Notes: generated by a model from the letters alone, not told the origin. A stretch of DNA of 16,217 nt from Bacteroidota bacterium (GCA_947463975.1 CANHUW010000015.1:1-16217); one strand, 5' to 3'; positions 7,892 through 15,859 are shown, counted from the first letter of the stretch. Numbers and translations: made by a program.

Positions 7892-9049
7892 TTATTTTAT
7901 CCAAAAGGCAGGTTTGATATTTGTTCCTCTAAAGGTGCAATCCACACATTTGGGTGTTCCAGCATAATATGAAATGATTGACGTAATGCTAGTTTTTGCA
8001 GCATCAGTAGGGATAAATCCAATTCCATTAATTCTTATACTATCGCTATCATTTTTTATCTCTGTTAAAAAACACGACTCTTTATATCGCCAGTTAGACA
8101 ATTGCGTATTATCAATAAATATCCTTTTAGTTTTGATATTTGAAATATTTAAAAAGCCTATTACCGTTTCCGATTTATCAGATTCTGAATAAAAATTTCC
8201 TTTTAGTTCTGAAGGCTGTGCGTCAAATATAGATCCGGTAGATTCAGTATTTTTTTTCATCTTTAATAAATAATCATACGCAGATTTAGATAAACTATAT
8301 TGCTTCACATTAATACTATACCTAACGCCTAATTTCCAAGAATCATTTGGAATAAAATGAATTGGCAAGCTAATTACATCATTGCTCAAATTAATTGAAG
8401 TACCAATTAAAATATTCTTAGAAGGCTCAGTTCTCCAACAATAATATATAGAAGAATCAAAAGAATAGTACCCTAAATTCCTATAATCCAAAGTATAAAC
8501 TTTCTTTCCTTGAACTAAAGACTCGTTAATCTGTAAAAATGATTTATAAGTAGAATGGAACTCCCAGGTTTCATCGAATTCCCAATTATAGTATTTTGTT
8601 TTATTTAAATCATCATGTGTATTAATATATAATTGAACACCGTTTTGTTGAACCTTCCATTGAACACTATCAATAGCTGGATTATCTTTGACAGGCACAA
8701 ATTCGGAAAAATATTTTTTTCCTGATTTAGTCACAATACTCAAGCGGTATTTTTTTGCTTCATTTAAACCTAATTGAGCAATTTGGTAAAAACCAGGTCT
8801 TATTTCGTTCAAATTATAACTCATTTTGTCATCGCCTTCTAACTTGACACTTGCCCCCGACTCCATAATAACTGCATCATTGTCTAAACGTGTAGATCTG
8901 CTTAGTTTAATAACAGTAGAGTCTTTCCCATTATTAATATTACCCTCAACAACCAAATAACCATCTACGTTTTTTACAAAAGGCGAAATATACTTTTCTT
9001 TACAAGAAAAAACGAACAAACATAGAAAGCAAAATAAAGTAGTTCTCAT
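7892..9049 (-). CDS. DUF4249 family lipoprotein
   Basis: 385 residues. The N-terminus is a lipoprotein signal with lipobox FVFSC, acylated cysteine at 16, followed by KEK, so it should be membrane-anchored. The chain then has the DUF4249 pattern: LVVEGNINNGKDSTVIKLSR around 32-51, a GASVKLEG strand, and near the end GTPKCVDCTFRGTNIKP with Cys368 and Cys371 before a terminal aromatic FWIK. DUF4249 genes commonly follow TonB-dependent receptors in Bacteroidota, as here with a 6-bp gap, and are thought of as receptor accessory lipoproteins by position, not by experiment. The paired cysteines near the end could form a disulfide. Substrate unknown. Confidence 0.87.
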   Translation of the reverse strand: MRTTLFCFLCLFVFSCKEKYISPFVKNVDGYLVVEGNINNGKDSTVIKLSRSTRLDNDAVIMESGASVKLEGDDKMSYNLNEIRPGFYQIAQLGLNEAKKYRLSIVTKSGKKYFSEFVPVKDNPAIDSVQWKVQQNGVQLYINTHDDLNKTKYYNWEFDETWEFHSTYKSFLQINESLVQGKKVYTLDYRNLGYYSFDSSIYYCWRTEPSKNILIGTSINLSNDVISLPIHFIPNDSWKLGVRYSINVKQYSLSKSAYDYLLKMKKNTESTGSIFDAQPSELKGNFYSESDKSETVIGFLNISNIKTKRIFIDNTQLSNWRYKESCFLTEIKNDSDSIRINGIGFIPTDAAKTSITSIISYYAGTPKCVDCTFRGTNIKPAFWIK

Positions 9050-9055
9050 CTCTTT

Positions 9056-11824
9056 CTATTTAAATTTGATGTTAAAATTAATATACGGAATGGCTGCCCC
9101 GAAAATAGATAATTGATACCCATTAACTGCACCATTTTCAGATAAGAAGTATACTGAATAAGGGTTTCTTCTTCCCGTTAAGTTATATACCCCAATACTC
9201 CAAGAATTATGAGTTAGCTGGTTAACTTTATGGTTTCCTTCTATGTTCATAGAAAAGTCTGCTCTGTAATAATCCGGAATACGATTTGCATTTCTATCTG
9301 CATATAATGTTCGAGCAGAACCTCCATAATTGAATAAACCAACGGGAATAGTAATAGGCCTTCCTGTACTATAAGTAGTATTTAAAGAAATACTAAAACG
9401 ATGGCTGAATCTATAATTGCTAATAACAGAAATGTCGTGAGGCTTATCATAATTTGCAGGATAATAAGCACCTTTATTAATAATCTCTCCTTCGTTTAAC
9501 GAGGTGGTTTTTAAAAGAATTCTTGACCATGAATAGCTAATCCATCCATTTAATTTACCAGTCAGTTTCTTTACTAAAAACTCTACTCCATAAGATTTCC
9601 CTTTTGTTCCAATTACTTCCGTTTCAATATTTTTATTCATTAATAAAACTGCGCCACTTTTATAGTCAAGGAAATTATTAATATTCTTATAATAGAACTC
9701 TAATGAAGTTTCAATTGTATTTGATTTTAGATTCTTGTAGGCACCGATAGAAAATTGATTGCCTAATTGTGGTTTTATATTGGGGTCACTTAACTTCCAA
9801 ATATCTGTTGGAGAAACCGTTGTGGTATTAGAAATAGAATGAATATACTGTCTTTGATTATTAAACCCGGCTTTTAAAGAAAAGGTTTCATCTACGACAT
9901 AACGCATAGCAATTCTAAACTCTGGGCCACCATAGGTTTTAATGAAGTCTCCAGACTTATAATCCACGACTCCTATTACCGAATTAGCAGATTTGGAAAC
10001 CCCTTCTGCATAGGTACTAATTTGCTGTGGACCAAGATAATTATACAAAGAAGTTCTTAAGCCAAGATCAAGTTTAAGTTTACTGGAAATAGTATAATGA
10101 TCTGTAAAAAATAAAGCAGTTTCTAAAGCCCTTTCCGTATTAATTTTATTTAACGCCACAAGTGAATTTTGATTGAGTGGTGCAAATGTCCCTGGTGATA
10201 AATTATACAAGAGGGTATTCACTCCAAAATCAAAACTGTGTTTAACATTCAAAGTATAATTATACATTGCCTTTGCGAATAACTGCTGAATGCCAAAATT
10301 TAATTTATAAGCATTTATAGGCACTTTATCACTTGTGATATTGTAACTATACTTATCATATCCAACCGTATATATACCAGTTAATTTATTTGAATAAATA
10401 TGTTTTAGTTTTAAAGAGAAATTTTTGTTTCCGTATCCATATAATGTATCACTATTTAAATTAAATTGATCACCACTAGTATAGGCACTAAAATAAAGTG
10501 TATTTTTTTTATCCATTTCATGATTGATACTAAAATTAACATCATAAAAAGAAGCTTTGCTATTTTTATACTCTTCAGGCAATAATTTAAATAGCCAATT
10601 TGAATAAGTTGTTCTACCACCTAAAACAAAAGAGGACTTATCCTTTACTAATGGACCTTCTAAATTCAATCTACTCGTTAATAAGCCTATTCCTGCTGAA
10701 CCAGTTACATTTTTTTTATTACCTTCTCTGCTATTTATTTCTAATACAGATGAAAGCCTCCCTCCGTATTCTGCTGGAATAGTTCCTTTATATAATTCAA
10801 CGTTCTTAATAACTTCGGGGTTAAATGCAGAAAATAGTCCAAATAAGTGTGTTGGATTATATATAGTACCGTCGTTGAATAAGATTAGATTTTGATCAGC
10901 AGATCCTCCTCTAACATTCAAACCACTACTTGCCTCCCCCACTGTTTTAACACCAGGAATCGTAGTAACTACTTTTAAAATGTCTGATTCCCCAAAAGCA
11001 ACAGGGACTTGCTTAAGTGTCTTAATATCAATTCGCTGAACACCCATTTGCGTACCTCTGATATTACTTATTTTTTGAGCTGAAATAACTACTTTTTTTA
11101 AGGAGGTAACTGACTCAGTAAGATCGATCATGATTTTACCATCTCCATTCAGTAAAATAGGCTGATTCAAATCCCTCATACCCAAACTTTGAACATGTAG
11201 GATATTTTTACCTTTTGGCAATTCAATTACAAATGAACCATATTGATCACTTACAACTCCTATTTTTGGATTATCAATAAAAATAGAAGCCCCTAAAACA
11301 GGTTCTCCATTTTTTTTATTTTTAAGAACTCCATTAATAACTGCCGTATTACGTTTATCTGTAGTTACTTTAACACCAATTTGAATTAGTTTATTGAACG
11401 CACCTGATTGTAAACTTTTTCCATCAAGTAATTCTTGGTCATTGTCGTTTGAAGAATCTATTATAAGATTATTACTCGCATTGGGAATACGCTTAATGGA
11501 AGTTGTAAAATTTAATGGTTGTCCCTTTGTCAAAAAAATATGATTATCCAAGTCTATACTGAAATAAATATCTGATCCTTCAAAGACACTAGTTAAAATA
11601 GATCTAATGGATTTGTTTGAAGAATTAAAACTGATATAAATACGATCAAAAATATCTGGATTATAAAAAACACGATAAGTAGATTTAGCCTCAATTTGAT
11701 TTGCAAACTCAGGAATGGAAACATTTTTTAAATTAAAAGAAAAACTAGTATCATTTTGCCCAAATGAATTCATTGTAGTTAAAAACAAGAGCGTACACAA
11801 TAAATATATTTTACTATTTTTCAT
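9056..11824 (-). CDS. TonB-dependent outer-membrane receptor with STN and carboxypeptidase-like N-terminal domains
   Basis: 922 residues. Signal peptide 1-22 (ending NSFG before Gln23). An STN-like domain spans about 28-100 (FSFNLKNVSIPEFANQIE opening, HIFLTKG closing), then a linker of some 60 residues. A carboxypeptidase-regulatory-like domain runs about 162-245 (INGVLKNKKNGEPVLGASIF), a plug about 247-365 (IPGVKTVGEASSGLNVRGGS, then LYKGTIPAEYGGRLSSVLE), and the rest is a 22-strand-type barrel ending in INFNIKFK. This is an energised importer or exporter of a large ligand at the outer membrane. It is not a SusC/SusD pair: no SusD follows, a DUF4249 lipoprotein does. No FecR or ECF sigma gene is adjacent to explain the STN domain. 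Ligand cannot be inferred. Confidence 0.93.
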   Translation of the reverse strand: MKNSKIYLLCTLLFLTTMNSFGQNDTSFSFNLKNVSIPEFANQIEAKSTYRVFYNPDIFDRIYISFNSSNKSIRSILTSVFEGSDIYFSIDLDNHIFLTKGQPLNFTTSIKRIPNASNNLIIDSSNDNDQELLDGKSLQSGAFNKLIQIGVKVTTDKRNTAVINGVLKNKKNGEPVLGASIFIDNPKIGVVSDQYGSFVIELPKGKNILHVQSLGMRDLNQPILLNGDGKIMIDLTESVTSLKKVVISAQKISNIRGTQMGVQRIDIKTLKQVPVAFGESDILKVVTTIPGVKTVGEASSGLNVRGGSADQNLILFNDGTIYNPTHLFGLFSAFNPEVIKNVELYKGTIPAEYGGRLSSVLEINSREGNKKNVTGSAGIGLLTSRLNLEGPLVKDKSSFVLGGRTTYSNWLFKLLPEEYKNSKASFYDVNFSINHEMDKKNTLYFSAYTSGDQFNLNSDTLYGYGNKNFSLKLKHIYSNKLTGIYTVGYDKYSYNITSDKVPINAYKLNFGIQQLFAKAMYNYTLNVKHSFDFGVNTLLYNLSPGTFAPLNQNSLVALNKINTERALETALFFTDHYTISSKLKLDLGLRTSLYNYLGPQQISTYAEGVSKSANSVIGVVDYKSGDFIKTYGGPEFRIAMRYVVDETFSLKAGFNNQRQYIHSISNTTTVSPTDIWKLSDPNIKPQLGNQFSIGAYKNLKSNTIETSLEFYYKNINNFLDYKSGAVLLMNKNIETEVIGTKGKSYGVEFLVKKLTGKLNGWISYSWSRILLKTTSLNEGEIINKGAYYPANYDKPHDISVISNYRFSHRFSISLNTTYSTGRPITIPVGLFNYGGSARTLYADRNANRIPDYYRADFSMNIEGNHKVNQLTHNSWSIGVYNLTGRRNPYSVYFLSENGAVNGYQLSIFGAAIPYINFNIKFK

Positions 11825-11827
11825 GTG

Positions 11828-12529
11828 CTATGGTTGGTTATTTAAAAAAGTAATAACCTTAGTAAAAAAATATGCCTTATTGCGTCGAAATTTTAATTTC
11901 TCCTTACTTATAACTCTTCTTATACCTTGTTGCTCTTTTGGAAATAATTGAAATAACTGTTTTTTATTAGTAATTGGAATCAATTTGTTTTCTAATAATA
12001 TGAAGTAATTTACTCTAGACTCAAATATCCCAATAAATTCATTATTAATTACCTGTTGTTGTCTCGATTTAATTTCTTTTCGAAATAATTTAATTTTCCC
12101 ATCTAATAAAAATTCATATAGGAAATATTTTTTATCTTTTATTTGATAAAATTTATCTAAATGAATAAACTGACTTCCATTAATAGTAAATTTTGTTATT
12201 TTATCTGTATTCAGCTCAATAAGTCTTGATTGATCACTTAAAATAACGATATCCTTATACTCATCATACAATAGATATAATCCATCATAAAGTTTTCCAT
12301 CGTAAAGAATAGAGCCAATACCTGGTGTATTGGAATTAAAAAATGGATGTGTTTCTTTATAATAGCTCGGATATCCAAAATATTTTGGACCATTATAAAT
12401 GGAGGCTTGATATCCCATTAATTTATCAACCTCTTGTTTTACGGGGTAATTATTGGAAGACTGTCCATAAACAGTGACTGAAATAAAAAATAGTAAAAAC
12501 AGGCATTTGGCTCCCTTAATTAAGTCCAT
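11828..12529 (-). CDS. Small secreted protein of unknown function, first gene of the receptor operon
   Basis: 233 residues from the ATG at 12527-12529. This start gives a clean signal peptide, MDLIKGAKCLFLLFFISV with cleavage near TVYGQ; the longer frame from a TTG at 12563-12565 would run through the promoter palindrome and is rejected. The mature part is rich in Y, F, K and I: a LYDGLYLLYDEYKDIVIL stretch in the middle, and a basic C-terminal third with NKKQLFQLFPKEQQGIRR and KEKLKFRRNKAYFF. I recognise no catalytic motif or named domain; the tail reminds me of other uncharacterised Bacteroidota periplasmic proteins. The gap to the receptor ATG is only 3 bp, so it should be co-expressed with it and may act at the same envelope site (inference). 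Confidence 0.75.
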   Translation of the reverse strand: MDLIKGAKCLFLLFFISVTVYGQSSNNYPVKQEVDKLMGYQASIYNGPKYFGYPSYYKETHPFFNSNTPGIGSILYDGKLYDGLYLLYDEYKDIVILSDQSRLIELNTDKITKFTINGSQFIHLDKFYQIKDKKYFLYEFLLDGKIKLFRKEIKSRQQQVINNEFIGIFESRVNYFILLENKLIPITNKKQLFQLFPKEQQGIRRVISKEKLKFRRNKAYFFTKVITFLNNQP

Positions 12530-12552
12530 GACCAAATTTATAGTATTTGGTC
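12530..12552. repeat. Perfect 8-bp inverted repeat touching the start codon, candidate operator or RNA hairpin
   Basis: GACCAAAT at 12530-12537 and ATTTGGTC at 12545-12552 are exact inverted copies separated by 7 bases (TTATAGT). The left arm abuts the ATG (minus strand, 12527-12529) of the first receptor-operon gene and contains most of its likely -7 element. It could be a repressor operator or, if transcription starts upstream, a hairpin next to the start codon. It has no T-run and is not terminator-like. Confidence 0.7.
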
Positions 12553-12565
12553 TAAAATATTTCAA
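12533..12565 (-). promoter_or_regulatory. Probable promoter of the receptor operon (TTG - 22 bp - TAAATTTG)
   Basis: On the minus strand TTG lies at 12563-12565 and TAAATTTG, an exact TAnnTTTG match, at 12533-12540, 22 bases apart, slightly long but plausible. The -7 element ends only 3 bases before the ATG, so the transcript would start at or next to the start codon and be leaderless or nearly so. The inverted repeat at 12530-12552 overlaps the -7 element. Confidence 0.5.
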
Positions 12566-12623
12566 AAAAGACTACCACTCATCAATTAGCCTATAACATA
12601 TATTAAACTAAATTATTAGAGGA

Positions 12624-13232
12624 TCATTTAAATAGGGCTTGCTCTAATTTGAGCATTGGACTTTCTTCCCAAAGCATCATCGCATTGATACATTTAAGAA
12701 AACTAAATTTTTCTAGATCTTTAATATGAATTGGTGACTCGATCATTAATTGTGCATTTAAAAGCGACGCTCTTCGAGTACCCATTAATAAAGGATGAGA
12801 AGGCGTGATCCAGTTTTTCCCGTCAAAGAATGCCAAATTAGCATAACTGGCATCTTTTATAAATCCATTTTGAGTAAAGATGACCTCGTCGGTTCCAGCT
12901 ATTGTAAGAATATTATTTATCCAAGTTCTGTCTGAAAATTTAAATGGGTATTGATGATCTCCGATATCATGAATGGAAATAGTTTGAATACATTTTATTG
13001 AATAAGGCTCAAAACTGATATCTACTTGTCCGCTTAAATTATATTTAAATCGACACTTATAAACTATGCCATCCACTATTGGTTTAATCGAAACTGCATC
13101 AATGTGTTCGGCTAATTGAATTGTAGTATCTACGCCAAAATGCCTAAAAGTAGCATCAACTCTTTGTTGATGTAGTGATAGGCTTTCAGGAATCCCATTT
13201 TTATATCTTATCGTTTCAAAAAACGGGTACAT
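12624..13232 (-). CDS. pabC: Aminodeoxychorismate lyase-like class IV aminotransferase
   Basis: 202 residues of the fold-type IV PLP enzyme family. The likely reaction is release of pyruvate from 4-amino-4-deoxychorismate to give p-aminobenzoate for folate. Visible motifs: MYPFFETIRYKNG at the start, CRFKYN around 60-65, KFSDR at 98-102 with Lys98 as the probable PLP lysine, then DEVIFTQNGFIKDASYANLAF and TPSHPLLMGTRRASLL at 143-158. It is shorter than the E. coli enzyme (about 270 residues), but this compact form appears normal in Bacteroidota. Its ATG lies inside the end of pabB (17-bp overlap), which strongly supports the PabC role over other class IV aminotransferases such as branched-chain ones. 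Confidence 0.85.
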   Translation of the reverse strand: MYPFFETIRYKNGIPESLSLHQQRVDATFRHFGVDTTIQLAEHIDAVSIKPIVDGIVYKCRFKYNLSGQVDISFEPYSIKCIQTISIHDIGDHQYPFKFSDRTWINNILTIAGTDEVIFTQNGFIKDASYANLAFFDGKNWITPSHPLLMGTRRASLLNAQLMIESPIHIKDLEKFSFLKCINAMMLWEESPMLKLEQALFK

Positions 13233-14175
13233 ATACTTTATTAATCATTTCTTGATATTCTTTGAATAAATCACTCTGTGAAGTAATACCTCCACCACTT
13301 CTATATGTATTATCCGCCTGTAAATATCTGATTAAAACACAACTATCCAAATTAGCTCCGTCAAAATAGCCAGCAACACCAGTATAATAACCTCTTTCGG
13401 CATTTTCTGCCTTATTAATTATCTGCTTCGTTTTATTTTTAGGTGCACCAGAAATAGATCCTGCCGGTAATAAGGCAAAAATGATATCCCCAATTTTCTC
13501 ATTATAATCGCTGGGTAGCGTTCCTTCTATCTTTGAACTTACTTGTCCAATCAAACCTTCTTGTGTTTGTATTTCCTCATAATATCTATAATTAGACACT
13601 CTTACATTATCAGATACCATACTTAAATCGTTTCTTATAAGATCTACAATAGTTGCATGTTCTGCAATTTCTTTTGGATTAGCTAAGATCAATTCTTTAG
13701 CATTAGGAATATTGGCATCAATAGTGCCTTTCATTGGAAATGACTTTATTTTTCCATTATTTATTTGGATAAAGGTTTCAGGTGAAAAAGAGACAAACTC
13801 ATCCTTTAAATGACATATATATTTCGAATGTGCATTTTGGACAATATCATCAAGTGACAGGTTTGTTTCAATTTTTGTTGAAGAAGTTAGATTGACTAAA
13901 AAACTATTTCCTAATTCTATTTCTGTCTTTACGTAATTAAATTTTTTTTGATAGCAATCAAAAGAGATGGGTGTTTTAATTAGATGAACGGCTTCATCAA
14001 ATTCTTTTTTACTTTTAACAATATTAGTGAACCCGTTAAAATTATATTCAAAATTATTGATTGGCTCTTTAAGTGACCAACACATGGGCTTTAAACATTC
14101 AAAGTCAATTAAAAAAACAAATGGATGATTTTCAGAACCCCATTGATTTAGTTGCTTTTGAATAGACATTAACAT
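13216..14175 (-). CDS. pabB: Aminodeoxychorismate synthase component I
   Basis: Converts chorismate plus ammonia to 4-amino-4-deoxychorismate. The chorismate-binding domain is intact: SFSPETFI at 129-136, PMKGT at 147-151, EHATIVDLIRNDL at 172-184, GSISGAPKNKT at 239-249 and RGYYTGVAGYFDG at 261-273. Lys149 within PMKGT is the residue that separates PabB from anthranilate synthase TrpE, which usually has Ala there. At 319 residues it lacks much of the N-terminal part of the roughly 450-residue E. coli enzyme. No amidotransferase (pabA/trpG) gene is nearby; glutamine-derived ammonia must come from a subunit encoded elsewhere. Two ATGs, at 14175 and 14169, are possible; the first is given. It is followed by pabC in an overlapping pair. 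Confidence 0.93.
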   Translation of the reverse strand: MLMSIQKQLNQWGSENHPFVFLIDFECLKPMCWSLKEPINNFEYNFNGFTNIVKSKKEFDEAVHLIKTPISFDCYQKKFNYVKTEIELGNSFLVNLTSSTKIETNLSLDDIVQNAHSKYICHLKDEFVSFSPETFIQINNGKIKSFPMKGTIDANIPNAKELILANPKEIAEHATIVDLIRNDLSMVSDNVRVSNYRYYEEIQTQEGLIGQVSSKIEGTLPSDYNEKIGDIIFALLPAGSISGAPKNKTKQIINKAENAERGYYTGVAGYFDGANLDSCVLIRYLQADNTYRSGGGITSQSDLFKEYQEMINKVYVPVF

Positions 14176-14188
14176 GCATAAATTTATA

Positions 14189-14220
14189 CAAAGTTATAAT
14201 GTATTTTAATTTATGTTCAA
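14189..14220 (-). promoter_or_regulatory. Promoter of pabB-pabC (TTG - 21 bp - TAACTTTG)
   Basis: On the minus strand TTG is at 14218-14220 and TAACTTTG, an exact TAnnTTTG match, at 14189-14196, with 21 bases between. Transcription should begin near 14183, giving a leader of about 8 bases to the first ATG (14 to the second). This is the most complete match to the Bacteroidota promoter pattern in the window. Confidence 0.65.
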
Positions 14221-14274
14221 TGATTTAATGCCAATATTTAAGATTTTTTAATACTTTTAAACTAATTGCAATAA

Positions 14275-14826
14275 TTAACTAAGATAAATTACTCCTTTCT
14301 GTATAAATCAAGAAATAAGACCCTAAAATTAATTAGTATTAGCGTGTACTTACTATTGACAAGTTTCACCAATTCAATTTTTGCTCAAGCAAATTTTGCA
14401 GATAAGTGTATTGGAAAATGGAAAGGCATGATGTATATATACGGCAAGGGGCAATTAAGGGATAGTGTGACAGTGGAGTTAGATGTCCAAAAGACCAATC
14501 AACCTAATACTTGGTCATGGAAAACAAGTTATTTGTCCAAAACAATGCCTATGATAAAAGATTATAAACTACTATTAAAGGATAGTGCAAGCCAAACTTA
14601 TGTAACCGACGAAAACAATGGGATTGAGTTAATGGATTACTATTATGACAATAAACTTTATTCAGTGTTTGAAACACATGGTGTAATGTTAACTTCTAGT
14701 TACGAAATTAAAGGAGATCAATTGGTATTTGAAGTCAGTTCTGGAAAAAAAATTGAAGGCAATAATGAAGTAGCTAATTACAGTGTTCTTAATTTACAAA
14801 AAGTGATTTTCAAAAGAGTGAAATAA
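14275..14826 (+). CDS. Small exported lipocalin-like protein of unknown function, start codon uncertain
   Basis: The frame is open from 14275 to the stop at 14826 and holds no ATG before the mature region. The first strong alternative codon is GTG at 14344 (160 residues). However, in-frame sequence upstream reads YKSRNKTLKLISISVYLLL before TSFTNSIFAQ, a complete signal peptide with a basic n-region, suggesting a start farther upstream; CTG at 14299 would capture it exactly. The mature part begins with CIGKWKGMMYIYG, whose GxW near the N-terminus and alternating beta pattern recall lipocalin-like barrels, and has WSWKTSYL and YEIKGDQLVFEVS later. No active site is recognised. It stands alone between divergent pabB and the convergent FKBP gene, stop to stop within 3 bp. 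The coordinates give the open frame, not a proven start. Confidence 0.62.
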   Translation, partial: LTKINYSFLYKSRNKTLKLISISVYLLLTSFTNSIFAQANFADKCIGKWKGMMYIYGKGQLRDSVTVELDVQKTNQPNTWSWKTSYLSKTMPMIKDYKLLLKDSASQTYVTDENNGIELMDYYYDNKLYSVFETHGVMLTSSYEIKGDQLVFEVSSGKKIEGNNEVANYSVLNLQKVIFKRVK

Positions 14827-14829
14827 TGA

Positions 14830-15858
14830 TCACAATTTGGGCTTTACACTTAATGTCTCAATTTCAAAAACTAAAATTGAATTAGGAGGTATCATAGGAG
14901 ATCTAGTGCGAATACTATAAGCTAAACCAGATGGAATTAAAAGTTTTAATTTCTCGCCAACACGAGTACCCTCTAAACCCACTTGCCAACCTTTAATCAA
15001 TCTTCCTAGAGGAAATGTTCTAGCTTCATCAGTAGTTTGATCAAACACTATATCAGTACCCATTAAATAACCTTTGTACAATATTGTAACTGTATCACTT
15101 ATTTTAACTAGTTCTGGATTAGAAGAAGATTTCATTAACGTATAGTATAAGCCGTTTTTATAGCGAATAGCATCAGTTTGCTTGTCTTGAATTGCTTTTG
15201 CAATAATGATTGAATCCTTATAAGAACGGGTAACGCTATCTATATCAGAAAAAGGAGGTAAAAAAGGCTTTTGATTACCCATATGCTGAATAGGAACCCA
15301 TGCGCCTACTTCGTTTTGAGTCCAAGTTTCAGTCAATAAATTATCCAATTTTGCACTTATCCCTTTAGACTTGAAAGAGTTAGCAGTAATTATATTTTCT
15401 GTTGTTCCATTTATTTTGAAGCTGGCAATTAATTTCCATTTATTCAATTGAGGAAAATATAGGTAGCCAGAGTATATAATATAATTTTGAGCTGAATCAC
15501 TTGCTGTAGTAATATACAATTTTAATTTATTTTCCTTGGAAGCATCAAAATTCCAAGATACAGCGGTTTTGGAGATGTTTTTCGTATCTAATCCGGAAGA
15601 TAATAGTTCGGTTGCATTTGGCGCTTCAAAAATAACGACATTGTTATTTTTATTATATTTTAAATACAATTTTACTTGGTTGGTACTGATGCCAAATTTA
15701 CCTTTTGAAGCATCTTCGTCTAATGATGCTTGAATAGTTGTAATGATTCCAATAGACTTTGGTGATGCATTGATTGTTAGTGGCATTGAAACGTCTTTTT
15801 GACCAAAAGCCAATACAGAAGAAAAACTTAAAACGAATCCAAGAATAGAGCATTTCAT
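14830..15858 (-). CDS. Exported FKBP-type peptidyl-prolyl cis-trans isomerase with an extra N-terminal domain
   Basis: 342 residues. Signal peptide about 1-19 (LAFG before Gln20). The C-terminal part, about 255-338, is an FKBP domain: VTILYKGYLMGTDIVFD (Tyr261, Phe272, Asp273), PLGRLIKGWQVGLEGTRVGE with Trp291, LLIPSGLAYS with Tyr314, and IPPNSILVFEIE. The usual Gly after that Tyr is Ser. It therefore probably catalyses prolyl isomerisation on periplasmic proteins. Residues about 21-235 are beta-rich and contain GYLYFPQLNKWKLIASFKI (131-149), which faintly resembles DUF3472; this is a guess. The ATG is one base from the stop of the upstream DUF1295 gene, so the two are in one operon, though a functional link is not obvious. 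Confidence 0.86.
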   Translation of the reverse strand: MKCSILGFVLSFSSVLAFGQKDVSMPLTINASPKSIGIITTIQASLDEDASKGKFGISTNQVKLYLKYNKNNNVVIFEAPNATELLSSGLDTKNISKTAVSWNFDASKENKLKLYITTASDSAQNYIIYSGYLYFPQLNKWKLIASFKINGTTENIITANSFKSKGISAKLDNLLTETWTQNEVGAWVPIQHMGNQKPFLPPFSDIDSVTRSYKDSIIIAKAIQDKQTDAIRYKNGLYYTLMKSSSNPELVKISDTVTILYKGYLMGTDIVFDQTTDEARTFPLGRLIKGWQVGLEGTRVGEKLKLLIPSGLAYSIRTRSPMIPPNSILVFEIETLSVKPKL

Positions 15859-15859
15859 A

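Noticed and set aside
7974..8192. Open frame opposite the DUF4249 gene; similar ones at 10600-10782, 11715-11951 and 15536-15733
   Set aside because: Low-GC antisense open stretches without motifs or plausible promoters; the opposite-strand genes explain the sequence.
7892..9049. SusD-like partner of the TonB receptor
   Set aside because: The protein lacks SusD features and has the DUF4249 pattern with the terminal CVDC motif, so this is not a polysaccharide utilisation pair.
12530..12565. Longer version of the secreted protein starting at a TTG at 12565
   Set aside because: The extra 12 residues would be encoded by the palindrome and promoter, and the internal ATG gives a proper signal peptide.
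13216..14175. Anthranilate synthase (TrpE) instead of PabB
   Set aside because: Lys in PMKGT and the overlapping pabC-like gene both indicate aminodeoxychorismate synthase.
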